Below, in pieces: positions 16,160-28,111 of a DNA stretch of 64,000 bases. Below the pieces are notes generated by a model. That model did no database searches. It had not been told where the DNA came from and was given only the letters and a program-made list of their open reading frames with translations. The stretch is taken from contig NZ_CP060720.1 in assembly GCF_014397115.1 (NCBI RefSeq), positions 884,001-948,000 of the forward strand, written 5' to 3'. The stretch comes from Vagococcus carniphilus (lineage in GTDB: Bacteria > Bacillota > Bacilli > Lactobacillales > Vagococcaceae). The position numbers were made by a program, and so were the translations under genes. The first letter of the stretch is position 1. Each line of letters begins with the position of its first letter.

Positions 16160-17467
16160 TTATTTAATTAGTTCTGCTAAAAGATAGGTATATATTTCTA
16201 AATTTTTAAGTAAATCTTTTTGAGTCATGTACTCATTTTTGTTATGAGCAATTCCTTTTTGACCAGGAAAAGAAGGTCCAAAAGCAACAATATTAGGCAT
16301 AGTGCGAGCGTATGTTGCTCCAGTTGTTGTGACAGGGGTACCATCTAAACCAGTTAATTCTTCGTAAACCTGTGTCATTGATTTAATCATTGGGTGATTT
16401 TTATCAAAAAAAGTTGCTGGAAGTTCCCTTTTGACATGAAGAGTAGAGGATTTGGGTAAAGATTTTTGTAACTTACTTAATAAATCCTCTTTTTTCATGG
16501 TAACTGGGTATCTAATAGATAGACCAAGCTTAATTTTATTTTCTTCAAATGTTAATTCAAAGGGGGTGAGTGACAAATCACCTGATTCTTGATCGTGATA
16601 ATTTATCTTTAAACCAGAACCGTCATGTTGATTATGTAAACTATTATTTAGCCAAATTAAAAAAGAATTGAAGTCGCCTGAAACGAGATTTGTACTCACC
16701 ATTTTATTAGCAAAAAGAGTAATCACATTTTCTCCTAAATCAGGAGCATTACTAGGTGCACGTTTTCCTTCAATTAAATATTTTTTTTGATTTATAGTTA
16801 CTTCTAATCTATCAGGAATAGCACTTCTATCAAAATTCCCTTTAAAATAGGTAAGTGTGTCTAGAGAATTATCAGTAATAGGTGTTTCGATTTCTAAACG
16901 AATCATCCCCCGTTCCCCGTACACTGCAGGATACTTACAATCAGGTGTATAACCATATAATGGAGGATTTTCCTTTTCTAAATAAAGAGGAATATCAGCT
17001 GAACCACTTTCTTCGTCAGTTCCAAAAATAATTCGAACGGTTTTTGTTATAGGATAGTTTATTTCTTTTAAAACATATAATGCATATAGGTTAGCAATGA
17101 TAGGTCCTTTATTATCTAAAACACCTCGACCATAAAAAATGCCGTTGTCTAGTGTTAAATCAAACGGTGGATAATCCCAACCATCTCCTTCAGCAACAAC
17201 ATCTAAATGTCCGACTATGCCAATGTAATTGTTATCGTCATCACCAAGCTGAGCGTAACCAACTGCATTGTTAATTATTTTTGTTTTAAATCCAAGTTCT
17301 TTTGAAAGAAGAATAGCTTCATCCAAGACAAGTTTTGGACCTAAACCAAAAGGAGCATTTTTTTCTGGAGTAGATTTTACGCTATTAATTTTCATGATAC
17401 GTTTTAAACCTTTGTAAAAATCCGTTTCAATTTCAGCTAGTTTCTCTTTAAATAATGAAATATCCAT
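16160..17467 (-). CDS. M20 family dipeptidase (PepV/Sapep type)
   Basis: Zinc-dependent cytosolic dipeptidase of 435 residues. Metal-binding segments are complete: GIVGHLDVVAEGDGW, the bridging Asp region GRGVLDNKGP and GTDEESGS. The C-terminal segment TTGATYARTMPNIVAFGPSFPGQKGIAHNKNEY contains the usual His ligand. The lid domain lies between about 190 and 330. An ATG at 17467 is preferred, with GGAAG 8 bases upstream; a GTG at 17476 overlaps the ribosome site. Together with the amidase gene downstream it forms a two-gene unit reading away from the palindrome at 17520. Confidence 0.9.
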   Translation of the reverse strand: MDISLFKEKLAEIETDFYKGLKRIMKINSVKSTPEKNAPFGLGPKLVLDEAILLSKELGFKTKIINNAVGYAQLGDDDNNYIGIVGHLDVVAEGDGWDYPPFDLTLDNGIFYGRGVLDNKGPIIANLYALYVLKEINYPITKTVRIIFGTDEESGSADIPLYLEKENPPLYGYTPDCKYPAVYGERGMIRLEIETPITDNSLDTLTYFKGNFDRSAIPDRLEVTINQKKYLIEGKRAPSNAPDLGENVITLFANKMVSTNLVSGDFNSFLIWLNNSLHNQHDGSGLKINYHDQESGDLSLTPFELTFEENKIKLGLSIRYPVTMKKEDLLSKLQKSLPKSSTLHVKRELPATFFDKNHPMIKSMTQVYEELTGLDGTPVTTTGATYARTMPNIVAFGPSFPGQKGIAHNKNEYMTQKDLLKNLEIYTYLLAELIK

Positions 17468-17519
17468 ATGTATCACTTCCTTAGATTTAAGTATATACTA
17501 GGTGGAAACACATTTGAAC

Positions 17520-17541
17520 TATTTAGTTAAATAACTAAATA
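17520..17541. promoter_or_regulatory. Perfect 22-bp AT-rich palindrome between divergent genes
   Basis: TATTTAGTTA (17520-17529), AA, TAACTAAATA (17532-17541) is a perfect inverted repeat with a two-base centre, typical in form of a dimeric repressor site. It lies 53 bases upstream of the dipeptidase start and 171 bases upstream of the recombinase-like gene. The remaining intergenic sequence to 17711 shows TATAAT-like words near 17667 and 17680 but no convincing -35. Confidence 0.55.
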
Positions 17542-17711
17542 ATAAGAGTAATAATCACAAATATTCATAAAAAGCTCTTTTTTTGCCAGAAATTTCCTAA
17601 CCTTAAGAAAAGTTTGATAAGGCAGGTTTTTTAAAAAAGAGATATAGTATGAACATAATTGAGTAGTATAATAAATTTATAATACAGAGTTTACATATAG
17701 GGGGAAAAAAT

Positions 17712-18269
17712 ATGAAGAAAATAGGGTATGTGTACGCGTCTAGTGAGGAAAGTTATGTAAAAGAGCAGATTGAAGGGTTAAAAGCATTTGAAATTGAAAC
17801 TGTTTCAATAGAAAAAGAAGATATGTCAGGTGTCGCTCAAAATGATGCTGTTTTAAAAGAAGTGGTAGAGAGTCTAGATTCTGGGGATGAATTAGTTGTC
17901 TATGAACTACGTTGTTTAGGGAAGTCTATTATTCAGCTAGCTGAATTTTTAAGCGATTTAAAAGAAAGAAACATTCAATTAATTGTAGTAAAAAAAGGTG
18001 CTGCATATAGTGATATTAAAGATGCTCCTTATGTTGAGATGATTTTGAAAATTGCTGAAATGGAAAAAATGATTATTCGTGAAAGAACAACAAAAGGATT
18101 GCAAGAAGCTCGCCGTAAAGGTCGTGTTGGTGGAAGACCAAAAATTTCGGAAGAAACAATCGAGCAAATTAGATATTTGTATAATAATAATCGATATACA
18201 CTACGCCAAATTGCTGAAGAATGTAACATTTCATTAGGAACTGCGTATAAATACGTTCAAGAAAGATAA
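17712..18269 (+). CDS. Serine-recombinase-like protein with lost catalytic arginines
   Basis: Protein of 185 residues with the length and layout of Tn3/gamma-delta resolvases: an N-terminal resolvase fold, a long helix (about 100-135) with RERTTKG, and a C-terminal helix-turn-helix (about 145-183, LRQIAEECNISLGTAYKYVQ). It aligns without gaps at the key points with gamma-delta resolvase. Ser10, Gln19 and Arg125 are kept, but Arg8 is Tyr, Asp67 is Arg, Arg68 is Cys and Arg71 is Lys. Strand-exchange activity is therefore unlikely. No transposon ends, res-like repeats or transposase lie nearby. It is preceded by ATAGGGGGAAAAAAT. A DNA-binding regulator derived from a resolvase is the likeliest role; this is inference. 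Confidence 0.8.
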   Translation: MKKIGYVYASSEESYVKEQIEGLKAFEIETVSIEKEDMSGVAQNDAVLKEVVESLDSGDELVVYELRCLGKSIIQLAEFLSDLKERNIQLIVVKKGAAYSDIKDAPYVEMILKIAEMEKMIIRERTTKGLQEARRKGRVGGRPKISEETIEQIRYLYNNNRYTLRQIAEECNISLGTAYKYVQER

Positions 18270-18270
18270 T

Positions 18271-18319
18271 AAAAAAGTGAACTCAATGAGATTTATCCAT
18301 CTCTTGAGTTCACTTTTTT
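18271..18319. terminator. Bidirectional terminator between the recombinase-like gene and fetB
   Basis: AAGTGAACTCAA plus TGAGAT pairs with ATCTC plus TTGAGTTCACTT, with a single bulged T, flanked by A and T tracts. Confidence 0.88.
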
Positions 18320-19077
18320 TAGTTTAGTTGATCAAAATCATTGAAATATTTTCCATAACTTAAGTAAGTAGCAATCATCGTAGCAAAACCAGTTGTTGAG
18401 ATGAGCATAAACATAACTACTATTTGATAACGAATAGCCGTTGTTGGATCAATACCAGCAAACATCAATCCACTCATCATACCAGGAAGGCTAACTAGAC
18501 CAACTGTTTTGGTGCTATCAATACTTGGTGACATAGCGGTTTTAATACTTTCTCTAATAATTGGAAGCGTTGCTTGTTTTTTAGTTGCACCTAATGCCAA
18601 TTTTTCTTGAACTTGTTGTTTTTGATCTGTAAATTTTGATTGCATGGTTCTATATCCAACACCAATAGCAGTCATTGCATTACTAGCAATCATACCGGTG
18701 ATTGGAACAATTTGAGAAGGTGTCCATTTTAGAGTGCCAGATAAATAGAGAACGGTAAGTGAGACAAATGTTCCAACACCAATAGCAATAAGTGAAATTT
18801 GAAAACTGTTTTTTAAATGATTTGCTCTTTTTCCTGCATTATAAGCTGCGTTAAAAATAATAAAAAGAACCATGACAGTAGTTGTAATAACATTATCCAA
18901 TTTGAAAATGGCACTTAGAACATAGCCGATAATAAATAATTGTATGACAGCTCGAATTGCTGCAATAAAAATGTCTTTACCTAATCCGAGCTTCTCTTTG
19001 TAATCAATAATAAGGGCGATTAAAACAAGTGAACTAGCAAAAAATAGAGAGGTATTTGAAATATCTAAATTATTCAT
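18319..19077 (-). CDS. fetB: ABC transporter permease, UPF0014/FetB family
   Basis: Membrane protein of 252 residues with about seven hydrophobic segments. The family hallmarks are AAIRAVIQLFIIGYVL near the N-terminus, PITGMIASNAMTAIGVGYRTM in the middle, and LPGMMSGLMFAGIDPTTAIRYQIVVMFM towards the end. E. coli FetAB (YbbLM) of this family is linked to iron export and peroxide resistance; the transported substrate here is not known. Its start overlaps the end of the ATPase gene by 8 bases, so the two are translationally coupled. The stop codon sits in the shared terminator. Confidence 0.88.
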   Translation of the reverse strand: MNNLDISNTSLFFASSLVLIALIIDYKEKLGLGKDIFIAAIRAVIQLFIIGYVLSAIFKLDNVITTTVMVLFIIFNAAYNAGKRANHLKNSFQISLIAIGVGTFVSLTVLYLSGTLKWTPSQIVPITGMIASNAMTAIGVGYRTMQSKFTDQKQQVQEKLALGATKKQATLPIIRESIKTAMSPSIDSTKTVGLVSLPGMMSGLMFAGIDPTTAIRYQIVVMFMLISTTGFATMIATYLSYGKYFNDFDQLN

Positions 19078-19729
19078 TAATATCCTCCTTTATCGTTCCA
19101 TTATCAATAATTAATTGTTGATTGGATGAAAGAAACTCTTCCTCATTATGGGTGACCCAAAGAATAGTTATCTGCTTATTTTGATTTAAGCTGTGGATAA
19201 TATTATAAATAATTTGTCTGTTTTCATGATCAAGAGCACTAGTAACTTCATCTAATAAAAGAACTTTAGGTTGAAATAGTAGATTTCTAACAAAAGCTAT
19301 CCGTTGTTTTTCTCCACCTGATAAAGAATCGATTGATTTATTAAGATAATCAGATGTTAATTTGACTGATTCGAGTAAGGAGATTGCTTTTGTTTCATCA
19401 AATGAAAGATTTCTTATTTCATATGGAAAAGTTAGATTATCGCGGACAGTTTCACCAAATAAAACTGGATTCTGGAAAAAATAGGAAACTTCTTTTCGGT
19501 AATCTGTGGAGAGATATAGATCTATTTTTTTGTCATTAAAGTAAATATCGCCACTTGTTGGTCTAATCATATTGGCAATTAATTTTAAAAGAGTACTTTT
19601 GCCACTACCTGATGGTCCGCTGATAGTTATTAAGTCTCCTTCTTTAACTTGAAATGAAATATTTTTTAATATATTTTTATCGTTAGCGCTATAGCTTAAT
19701 TGATCTGTTTTTATAATAGTATTTGTCAT
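19070..19729 (-). CDS. fetA: ABC transporter ATP-binding protein, FetA type
   Basis: ATPase of 219 residues. Walker A GPSGSGKST (38-46), Q-loop YFFQNPVLFGETV, signature LSGGEKQRIAFVRNL, Walker B VLLLDEVTSALD and the switch His in LWVTHNEEE are present. The ATG at 19729 follows TAGGAGGTTAACA; an upstream in-frame ATG at 19756 has no ribosome site. It is the first gene of a two-gene operon with the UPF0014 permease, which identifies it as the FetA partner. No metal-responsive operator was recognised upstream. Confidence 0.87.
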   Translation of the reverse strand: MTNTIIKTDQLSYSANDKNILKNISFQVKEGDLITISGPSGSGKSTLLKLIANMIRPTSGDIYFNDKKIDLYLSTDYRKEVSYFFQNPVLFGETVRDNLTFPYEIRNLSFDETKAISLLESVKLTSDYLNKSIDSLSGGEKQRIAFVRNLLFQPKVLLLDEVTSALDHENRQIIYNIIHSLNQNKQITILWVTHNEEEFLSSNQQLIIDNGTIKEDINE

Positions 19730-19884
19730 TGTTAACCTCCTATAACCAGGACTCATTGTAGCATGCAGTCTTTTTTATTCTAAGTAAAATTACTTAAATG
19801 ATAGTGATAGTCATCTTCATATGAGTAGTTGTTTATCGTTTTTTATAGTATATTTGAATAAGAAAATAAAAAGGAGGACAGGTA

Positions 19885-20355
19885 ATGATTTATGATCAAG
19901 CAACAACAGTAGATATTCCTCAAATAAAAGCTTTATATCAAGAGTTGACGCAAAGAATTCATGAATTAGAACCTGATTTTTTTAAAGATGCTCAGCAAAG
20001 AAACTCTTTCTTTGAAGAGATGATCCTTTCCAAAAATTCAGATATACTAATAGTAAAAGATGGTGCCAATCTTGTAGGGTTAGCGATTATTCAATTACAA
20101 GAGACACCTGATTATCCCATTTTTGAAAAACACACATTTTGTTATTGTTTAGATCTTGTTGTCACAAAAGATTATCGAGCTCAAGGAATTGCTAGTAAAC
20201 TATTATCACAAATTGAAGAGTGGGCTTATCAAAAAAAGGCAGAATATATTGAGTTAAGTGTTTTGAATAAAAATAAAAATGCTTTTAATTTATATCAATC
20301 AACTGGTTTTTTAGAAAAAATGACAACACTTTATAAAAAAGTAGATAAAAAATAA
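19885..20355 (+). CDS. GNAT family N-acetyltransferase
   Basis: Acetyl-CoA-dependent acetyltransferase of 156 residues. The acetyl-CoA-binding motif A is seen as CYCLDLVVTKDYRAQGIASKLLSQIEEWAYQKKAEYIELSVLNKNKNAFNLYQSTGF, with the characteristic R/Q-x-x-G-x-A (RAQGIA) and the closing NKNAFNLYQSTGF. Start chosen from AAAAGGAGGACAGGTA. It is a single gene between the divergent fetA and udk. The acceptor substrate (small molecule or protein) cannot be predicted. Confidence 0.88.
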   Translation: MIYDQATTVDIPQIKALYQELTQRIHELEPDFFKDAQQRNSFFEEMILSKNSDILIVKDGANLVGLAIIQLQETPDYPIFEKHTFCYCLDLVVTKDYRAQGIASKLLSQIEEWAYQKKAEYIELSVLNKNKNAFNLYQSTGFLEKMTTLYKKVDKK

Positions 20356-20374
20356 GAAATTCATTACGAAAATC

Positions 20375-20403
20375 TTGAAAGTAAGTGCTTGATAGAGTAG
20401 GAT
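20375..20403 (+). promoter_or_regulatory. Promoter of udk
   Basis: TTGAAA (20375-20380), 17 bases, TAGGAT (20398-20403), 39 bases upstream of the start codon. Confidence 0.5.
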
Positions 20404-20442
20404 ATCAAAGAAGGATTAAATAGAATTAAGTGAGGGATACCC

Positions 20443-21075
20443 ATGCAAACAAAAAATGAGCGCCCCGTTGTAATAGGAGTCACAGGTGGTTCAGGAAGTG
20501 GTAAAACAAGTGTTAGTCGTGCAATTTTAAATGCTCTACCAAACCATTCAATCTTACTTTTTGAGCAAGACTCTTATTATAAAGATCAAAGTCACTTGTC
20601 ATTTGAAGAAAGATTAAATACAAATTATGATCATCCCTTGGCGTTTGATACAGATTTGTTGATAGAACATTTAAAACAATTGATGTCTTATCAATCGATT
20701 GACAAACCAGTTTATGATTATGAGGCTCACACAAGAAGTGCAGAAGTTGTACATCAAGACCCTAAAGAAGTCATTATTTTAGAAGGTATCTTAATTTTAG
20801 AAGATGAGAGATTAAGAGATTTAATGGATATCAAAGTATACGTTGATACTGAAGATGATATTAGAATTATTCGTCGAATTAAACGTGATATGGAAGACAG
20901 AGGTCGTTCATTGGATTCTGTCATAGAGCAGTATCTAAATGTTGTGAAACCGATGCATCATCAATTTATAGAACCAACCAAAAAATACGCTGATATAATT
21001 GTGCCAGAAGGTGGCGAAAATCAAGTAGCCATTGATTTATTAACAACAAAAGTAAGAAGTATTTTAGAAAATTAA
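20443..21075 (+). CDS. udk: Uridine kinase
   Basis: Phosphorylates uridine and cytidine to UMP and CMP in pyrimidine salvage, using ATP or GTP. The P-loop GGSGSGKT is at residues 15-22. The substrate segments [30 protein letters not shown] and YDYEAHTRS, the Walker-B-like [10 protein letters not shown], and the lid [52 protein letters not shown] are all standard. Length (210) is normal. GTGAGGGATACCC precedes the ATG. Confidence 0.95.
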   Translation: MQTKNERPVVIGVTGGSGSGKTSVSRAILNALPNHSILLFEQDSYYKDQSHLSFEERLNTNYDHPLAFDTDLLIEHLKQLMSYQSIDKPVYDYEAHTRSAEVVHQDPKEVIILEGILILEDERLRDLMDIKVYVDTEDDIRIIRRIKRDMEDRGRSLDSVIEQYLNVVKPMHHQFIEPTKKYADIIVPEGGENQVAIDLLTTKVRSILEN

Positions 21076-21118
21076 TTTTATTTTCTACTATAATAGATAG
21101 AAATAAGGAGGAATTAAC

Positions 21119-21703
21119 ATGAGTCAATTTCCACAATTAAATTTAGAAGAAAATAAGGTGACAGCTGTCATTAAAACAAACAGAGGGGATATCAAAGTAG
21201 CTTTATTCCCAGAGCAAGCACCTAAAACTGTAAAGAACTTTATTGAGTTAAGTAAAAAAGGTTACTATGATGGAGTTATCTTCCATAGAATTATTCCTGA
21301 TTTTATGATCCAAGGTGGCGATCCAACTGGAACAGGTATGGGTGGAGAAAGTATTTACGGAGCAAAATTTGAAGATGAGTTTTCTAAAGATTTATTTAAT
21401 TTAAGAGGAGCTCTATCAATGGCTAACGCTGGTCCTAATACTAATGGTAGTCAATTCTTCATCGTTCAAAATCAAAATGTACCAGCTAACATGTTAGGTC
21501 AACTTGAAGGAGCAGGTTTCCCTGAAGAAGTGATTGAAGCTTATAAGAATGGTGGAACACCATGGCTAGATTTCAGACATACTGTTTTTGGTCATGTAAT
21601 TGAAGGAATGGATGTTGTTGACGAAATGTCATCTGTCCAAAGAGATCCACAAGATCGACCTTTATATGATATTACAATTGATGGTGTTGAAATAAATGAA
21701 TAA
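21119..21703 (+). CDS. ppiB: Cyclophilin-type peptidyl-prolyl cis-trans isomerase
   Basis: Cytoplasmic prolyl isomerase of 194 residues. The active-site segments are clear: [33 protein letters not shown] (catalytic Arg in FHRII), [19 protein letters not shown] and [22 protein letters not shown]. There is no signal peptide. A strong AAGGAGG site precedes the ATG, and a TATAAT at 21089-21094 is a probable -10. A terminator begins two bases after the stop codon. Confidence 0.94.
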   Translation: MSQFPQLNLEENKVTAVIKTNRGDIKVALFPEQAPKTVKNFIELSKKGYYDGVIFHRIIPDFMIQGGDPTGTGMGGESIYGAKFEDEFSKDLFNLRGALSMANAGPNTNGSQFFIVQNQNVPANMLGQLEGAGFPEEVIEAYKNGGTPWLDFRHTVFGHVIEGMDVVDEMSSVQRDPQDRPLYDITIDGVEINE

Positions 21704-21705
21704 TC

Positions 21706-21743
21706 AAAAAGATTGAGAGTATAAATGCTCTCAATCTTTTTTT
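21706..21743 (+). terminator. Intrinsic terminator of ppiB
   Basis: AAAAAGATTGAGAG (21706-21719) pairs perfectly with CTCTCAATCTTTTT (21728-21741) over an 8-base loop, with further T following. Confidence 0.92.
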
Positions 21744-21785
21744 ATGATAAACTATTGATGAATTATATTTAAGGAGATGGCATTT

Positions 21786-22154
21786 ATGGAATATAAAATT
21801 GGCATGATTATTTCTGGGAAAATAACAGGTATCCAACCTTATGGAGCATTTGTCTCTTTAGACGGAAATCATCAGGGGCTAATTCATGTCTCTGAAGTTA
21901 AGCATGGATTCATAAAAAATATTTCTGAAGAACTAGAAATAGGTCAAGAAGTTACTGTAAAAGTAATTGATATAGATGAGTACACTAAAAAAATTAGTCT
22001 ATCATTAAGAGTGTTACAAGAAACACCACCTGCTGTGTATAGAAAGAAAAAATATTTTACTAATAAAAATAAAAAAATAGGATTTGCTAGTATTGAAGAG
22101 CGTTTAGATAAGTGGACGCAAGATGCTCTAAAAGAAACCTTGGAAAATAACTGA
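21786..22154 (+). CDS. S1-domain RNA-binding protein (CvfD/YugI type)
   Basis: Small protein of 122 residues with one S1 domain at about 2-75: GMIISGKITGIQPYGAFVSLDGNHQGLIHVSEVKHGFIKNISEELEIGQEVTVKVIDIDEYTKKISLSLRV. A basic C-terminal tail (YRKKKYFTNKNKKIGFASIEERLDKW) follows. The ATG at 21786 is preferred because AAGGAG at 21771-21776 is properly spaced from it; an ATG at 21777 touches the ribosome site. Related proteins (B. subtilis YugI, streptococcal CvfD) are post-transcriptional regulators that bind ribosomes or RNA. Here the RNA targets are unknown. Confidence 0.88.
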   Translation: MEYKIGMIISGKITGIQPYGAFVSLDGNHQGLIHVSEVKHGFIKNISEELEIGQEVTVKVIDIDEYTKKISLSLRVLQETPPAVYRKKKYFTNKNKKIGFASIEERLDKWTQDALKETLENN

Positions 22155-22170
22155 TTTCTTTCTGAAAATA

Positions 22171-22179
22171 TGTTATACT
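22171..22179 (+). promoter_or_regulatory. Extended -10 promoter of the Nudix-like gene
   Basis: TGTTATACT, a -10 hexamer TATACT with the TG extension, lies 54 bases upstream of the start codon. The -35 is weak. Confidence 0.5.
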
Positions 22180-22232
22180 TCTTTTTGTTGATCAAATTAA
22201 GCATTAAACCAATCAAACTTAAGAGGTGGAAT

Positions 22233-22604
22233 ATGTTGACACAAGCAAAAGTAGCTGGAACAGTTATTCTTAATCAAGAGAATGGACATAAAAAGTTTCT
22301 AGTTAAAAAGGAACACGATCATGTTGAGTTTGTTATGACAGAAGTTGATGCAAATTATACAAGTTTAGCTTGTATTTTAAATGAAATCAGAGATGAAGTT
22401 CATTTGAATACCACTGATATGGATTTAGTCGAATTGACTAATATTAATGTTGGCAATGTTAAGATGCCGCTTTTTGTTTTTAGTTTAGATGAGGAAAAAA
22501 ATAATTTGAGTTTCGAACAAGAACAATTCACTTGGGAAGAACCTTCTACATTAAGAGAAGTTCTTCAAAATTTTCAAATAAGTGGTGTTCCATATTTAAG
22601 TTAA
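22233..22604 (+). CDS. Small protein with a degenerate Nudix-like pattern
   Basis: Protein of 123 residues. The N-terminal strand KVAGTVILNQENGHKKFLVKKEHDHVEFVMTEVD and the helix YTSLACILNEIRDEVHLNTTDMDLVEL resemble the start and box helix of a Nudix hydrolase, and PLFVFSLDEEKNNLSFEQEQFTWEEPSTLREVLQ resembles the family's C-terminal half. The Nudix signature is broken, though: no GX5E glycine, and NEIRDEV in place of REXXEE. Catalysis is doubtful. The ATG at 22233 follows AGAGGTGGAAT; an upstream ATG at 22170 lies inside the promoter. It ends just before the rRNA promoters. Family assignment is tentative. Confidence 0.6.
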   Translation: MLTQAKVAGTVILNQENGHKKFLVKKEHDHVEFVMTEVDANYTSLACILNEIRDEVHLNTTDMDLVELTNINVGNVKMPLFVFSLDEEKNNLSFEQEQFTWEEPSTLREVLQNFQISGVPYLS

Positions 22605-22622
22605 AAATATTTTATTTTATTG

Positions 22623-22651
22623 TTGACTTATTTTTAAAAAATTGTTATTAT
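22623..22651 (+). promoter_or_regulatory. rRNA operon promoter P1
   Basis: TTGACT (22623-22628), 17 bases, TATTAT (22646-22651), with the downstream word ATAAAAGTTG shared with P2. Confidence 0.88.
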
Positions 22652-22714
22652 ATAAAAGTTGATTGAAACAGCTTTGTAACAAACGTTATGAAAAAATAAA
22701 AACAAAAAATATTG

Positions 22715-22743
22715 TTGACATATTTTTAATAACATGTTATTAT
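22715..22743 (+). promoter_or_regulatory. rRNA operon promoter P2
   Basis: TTGACA (22715-22720), 17 bases, TATTAT (22738-22743). It is a near copy of P1 placed exactly 92 bases downstream, differing at only a few spacer bases. Confidence 0.9.
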
Positions 22744-22788
22744 ATAAAAGTTGTTACGACAACGTAATTAAAAAGAGATAGATCTTTG

Positions 22789-22806
22789 AAAACTGAACAA
22801 AGTAAG
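22789..22806 (+). other. Left arm of the 16S rRNA processing stem
   Basis: AAAACTGAACAAAGTAAG is perfectly complementary to 24513-24530, downstream of the 16S gene. The 18-bp helix is the expected RNase III substrate that frees pre-16S rRNA. A further local hairpin (GTTTTTACT with AGTAAAAAC, 22827-22847) lies in the leader. Confidence 0.85.
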
Positions 22807-22924
22807 ACAAACCAAATGTGTAGGGCGTTTTTACTTCTAGTAAAAACAAACCATATTTAGTGAATAACATTCGCTAGCAAGTTTTAAAATTAATGAGCTA
22901 AACATCGCAAGATGTTAATCAACT

Positions 22925-24488
<1,564 letters not shown>

Positions 24489-24512
24489 AATATTACGGAA
24501 AACACATTGGTA

Positions 24513-24530
24513 CTTACTTTGTTCAGTTTT
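24513..24530 (+). other. Right arm of the 16S rRNA processing stem
   Basis: CTTACTTTGTTCAGTTTT pairs with 22789-22806 to close a helix around 16S rRNA. Confidence 0.85.
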
Positions 24531-24566
24531 GAGAGATTTATTCTCTTGTTTTTATATCTCTAAATA

Positions 24567-24639
24567 GGGGCCTTAGCTCAGCTGGGAGAGCGCCTGCCTT
24601 GCACGCAGGAGGTCAGCGGTTCGATCCCGCTAGGCTCCA
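24567..24639 (+). tRNA. tRNA-Ala (anticodon TGC)
   Basis: 73-base cloverleaf in the 16S-23S spacer. The acceptor arms GGGGCCT and AGGCTCC pair with one G-U, the D-arm has AGCTCAGCTGGGAGAGC, the anticodon loop reads CTTGCAC (TGC) and the T-arm contains GGTTCGATCC. The CCA end is not encoded. Confidence 0.97.
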
Positions 24640-24763
24640 TTGGTGTCTTTGACACCATTTGTATTGTTCATTGAAAACTGGATAGTTGAAGTTAGACATC
24701 AACATTAATTTTTAACACACCGAGTTGATCAGTTTTATTAGTAAAATTGTGACACATAAATAG

Positions 24764-24793
24764 TTTTACTTGAATATCGCTATTTAAGTAAAA
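24764..24793 (+). other. Spacer hairpin between tRNA-Ala and 23S
   Basis: TTTTACTTGAATA pairs with TATTTAAGTAAAA (one G-U) over the TCGC loop. It lies inside the pre-23S leader. The arms AAAACTGGAT (24674-24683) and ATCCAGTTTT (27773-27782) enclose the whole 23S gene and form its processing stem. Confidence 0.65.
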
Positions 24794-24826
24794 TCAGAAA
24801 CATCTAACTCATATATAGTTAGAAAA

Positions 24827-27740
<2,914 letters not shown>

Positions 27741-27808
27741 ATATCGGTGACAATGTTGAATATAACTAAAACATCCAGTTTTGAGTGAATAATCACTCAA
27801 AAAAATAA

Positions 27809-27925
27809 GTGTGGCGATGATGGCAAGAAGGATACACCTGTTCCCATGCCGAACACAGAAGTTAAGCTTCTTAGCGCCGAGGGTAGTGAAGGGTTTCCCT
27901 TTGTGAGAGTAGGACGTTGCCATGC
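27809..27925 (+). rRNA. rrf: 5S ribosomal RNA
   Basis: About 117 bases; the ends GTGTGGCG and GTTGCCATGC pair. The internal segment GTTCCCATGCCGAACACAGA and the helix GTGAAGGGTTTCCCTTTGTGAGAGTAGGAC are typical of Lactobacillales 5S. A small hairpin GAGTGA-ATAA-TCACTC (27783-27798) lies just upstream. Confidence 0.95.
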
Positions 27926-27937
27926 TTATTATAATTA

Positions 27938-28011
27938 TCCGGCATAGCTCAGTTGGTAGTAGCGCATGACTGTTAATCATGATGTCGTAGGTTCGAGTCC
28001 TACTGCCGGAG
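27938..28011 (+). tRNA. tRNA-Asn (anticodon GTT)
   Basis: 74-base cloverleaf. Acceptor TCCGGCA pairs with TGCCGGA, D-arm AGCTCAGTTGGTAGTAGC, anticodon stem ATGACTGTTAATCAT with GTT, and T-arm GGTTCGAGTCC. It is the last gene of the rRNA operon, and CCA is not encoded. Confidence 0.96.
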
Positions 28012-28014
28012 TTT

Positions 28015-28047
28015 AAAAGAGTAAATCAGTGATTTACTCTTTTTTTG
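28015..28047 (+). terminator. Terminator of the rRNA operon
   Basis: GAGTAAATC (28019-28027) and GATTTACTC (28031-28039) form a tight hairpin with A-tract and T-tract on either side. Confidence 0.9.
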
Positions 28048-28070
28048 TTGAATTTTTAAATAATAACATA

Positions 28071-28107
28071 AAAAAAAGCTATGAATCAATAATTCATAGC
28101 TTTTTTT
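28071..28107. terminator. Second, bidirectional terminator between rrn and gloA
   Basis: AAAAAAAGCTATGAAT and ATTCATAGCTTTTTTT pair perfectly over CAATA. It serves the convergent gloA gene and backs up rRNA termination. Confidence 0.9.
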
Positions 28108-28111
28108 ATTA

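Noticed and set aside
17712-18269. Resolvase-like gene taken as sign of a transposon or prophage
   Set aside because: No terminal repeats, transposase, att-like duplication or change in base composition were seen nearby, and the catalytic residues are lost.
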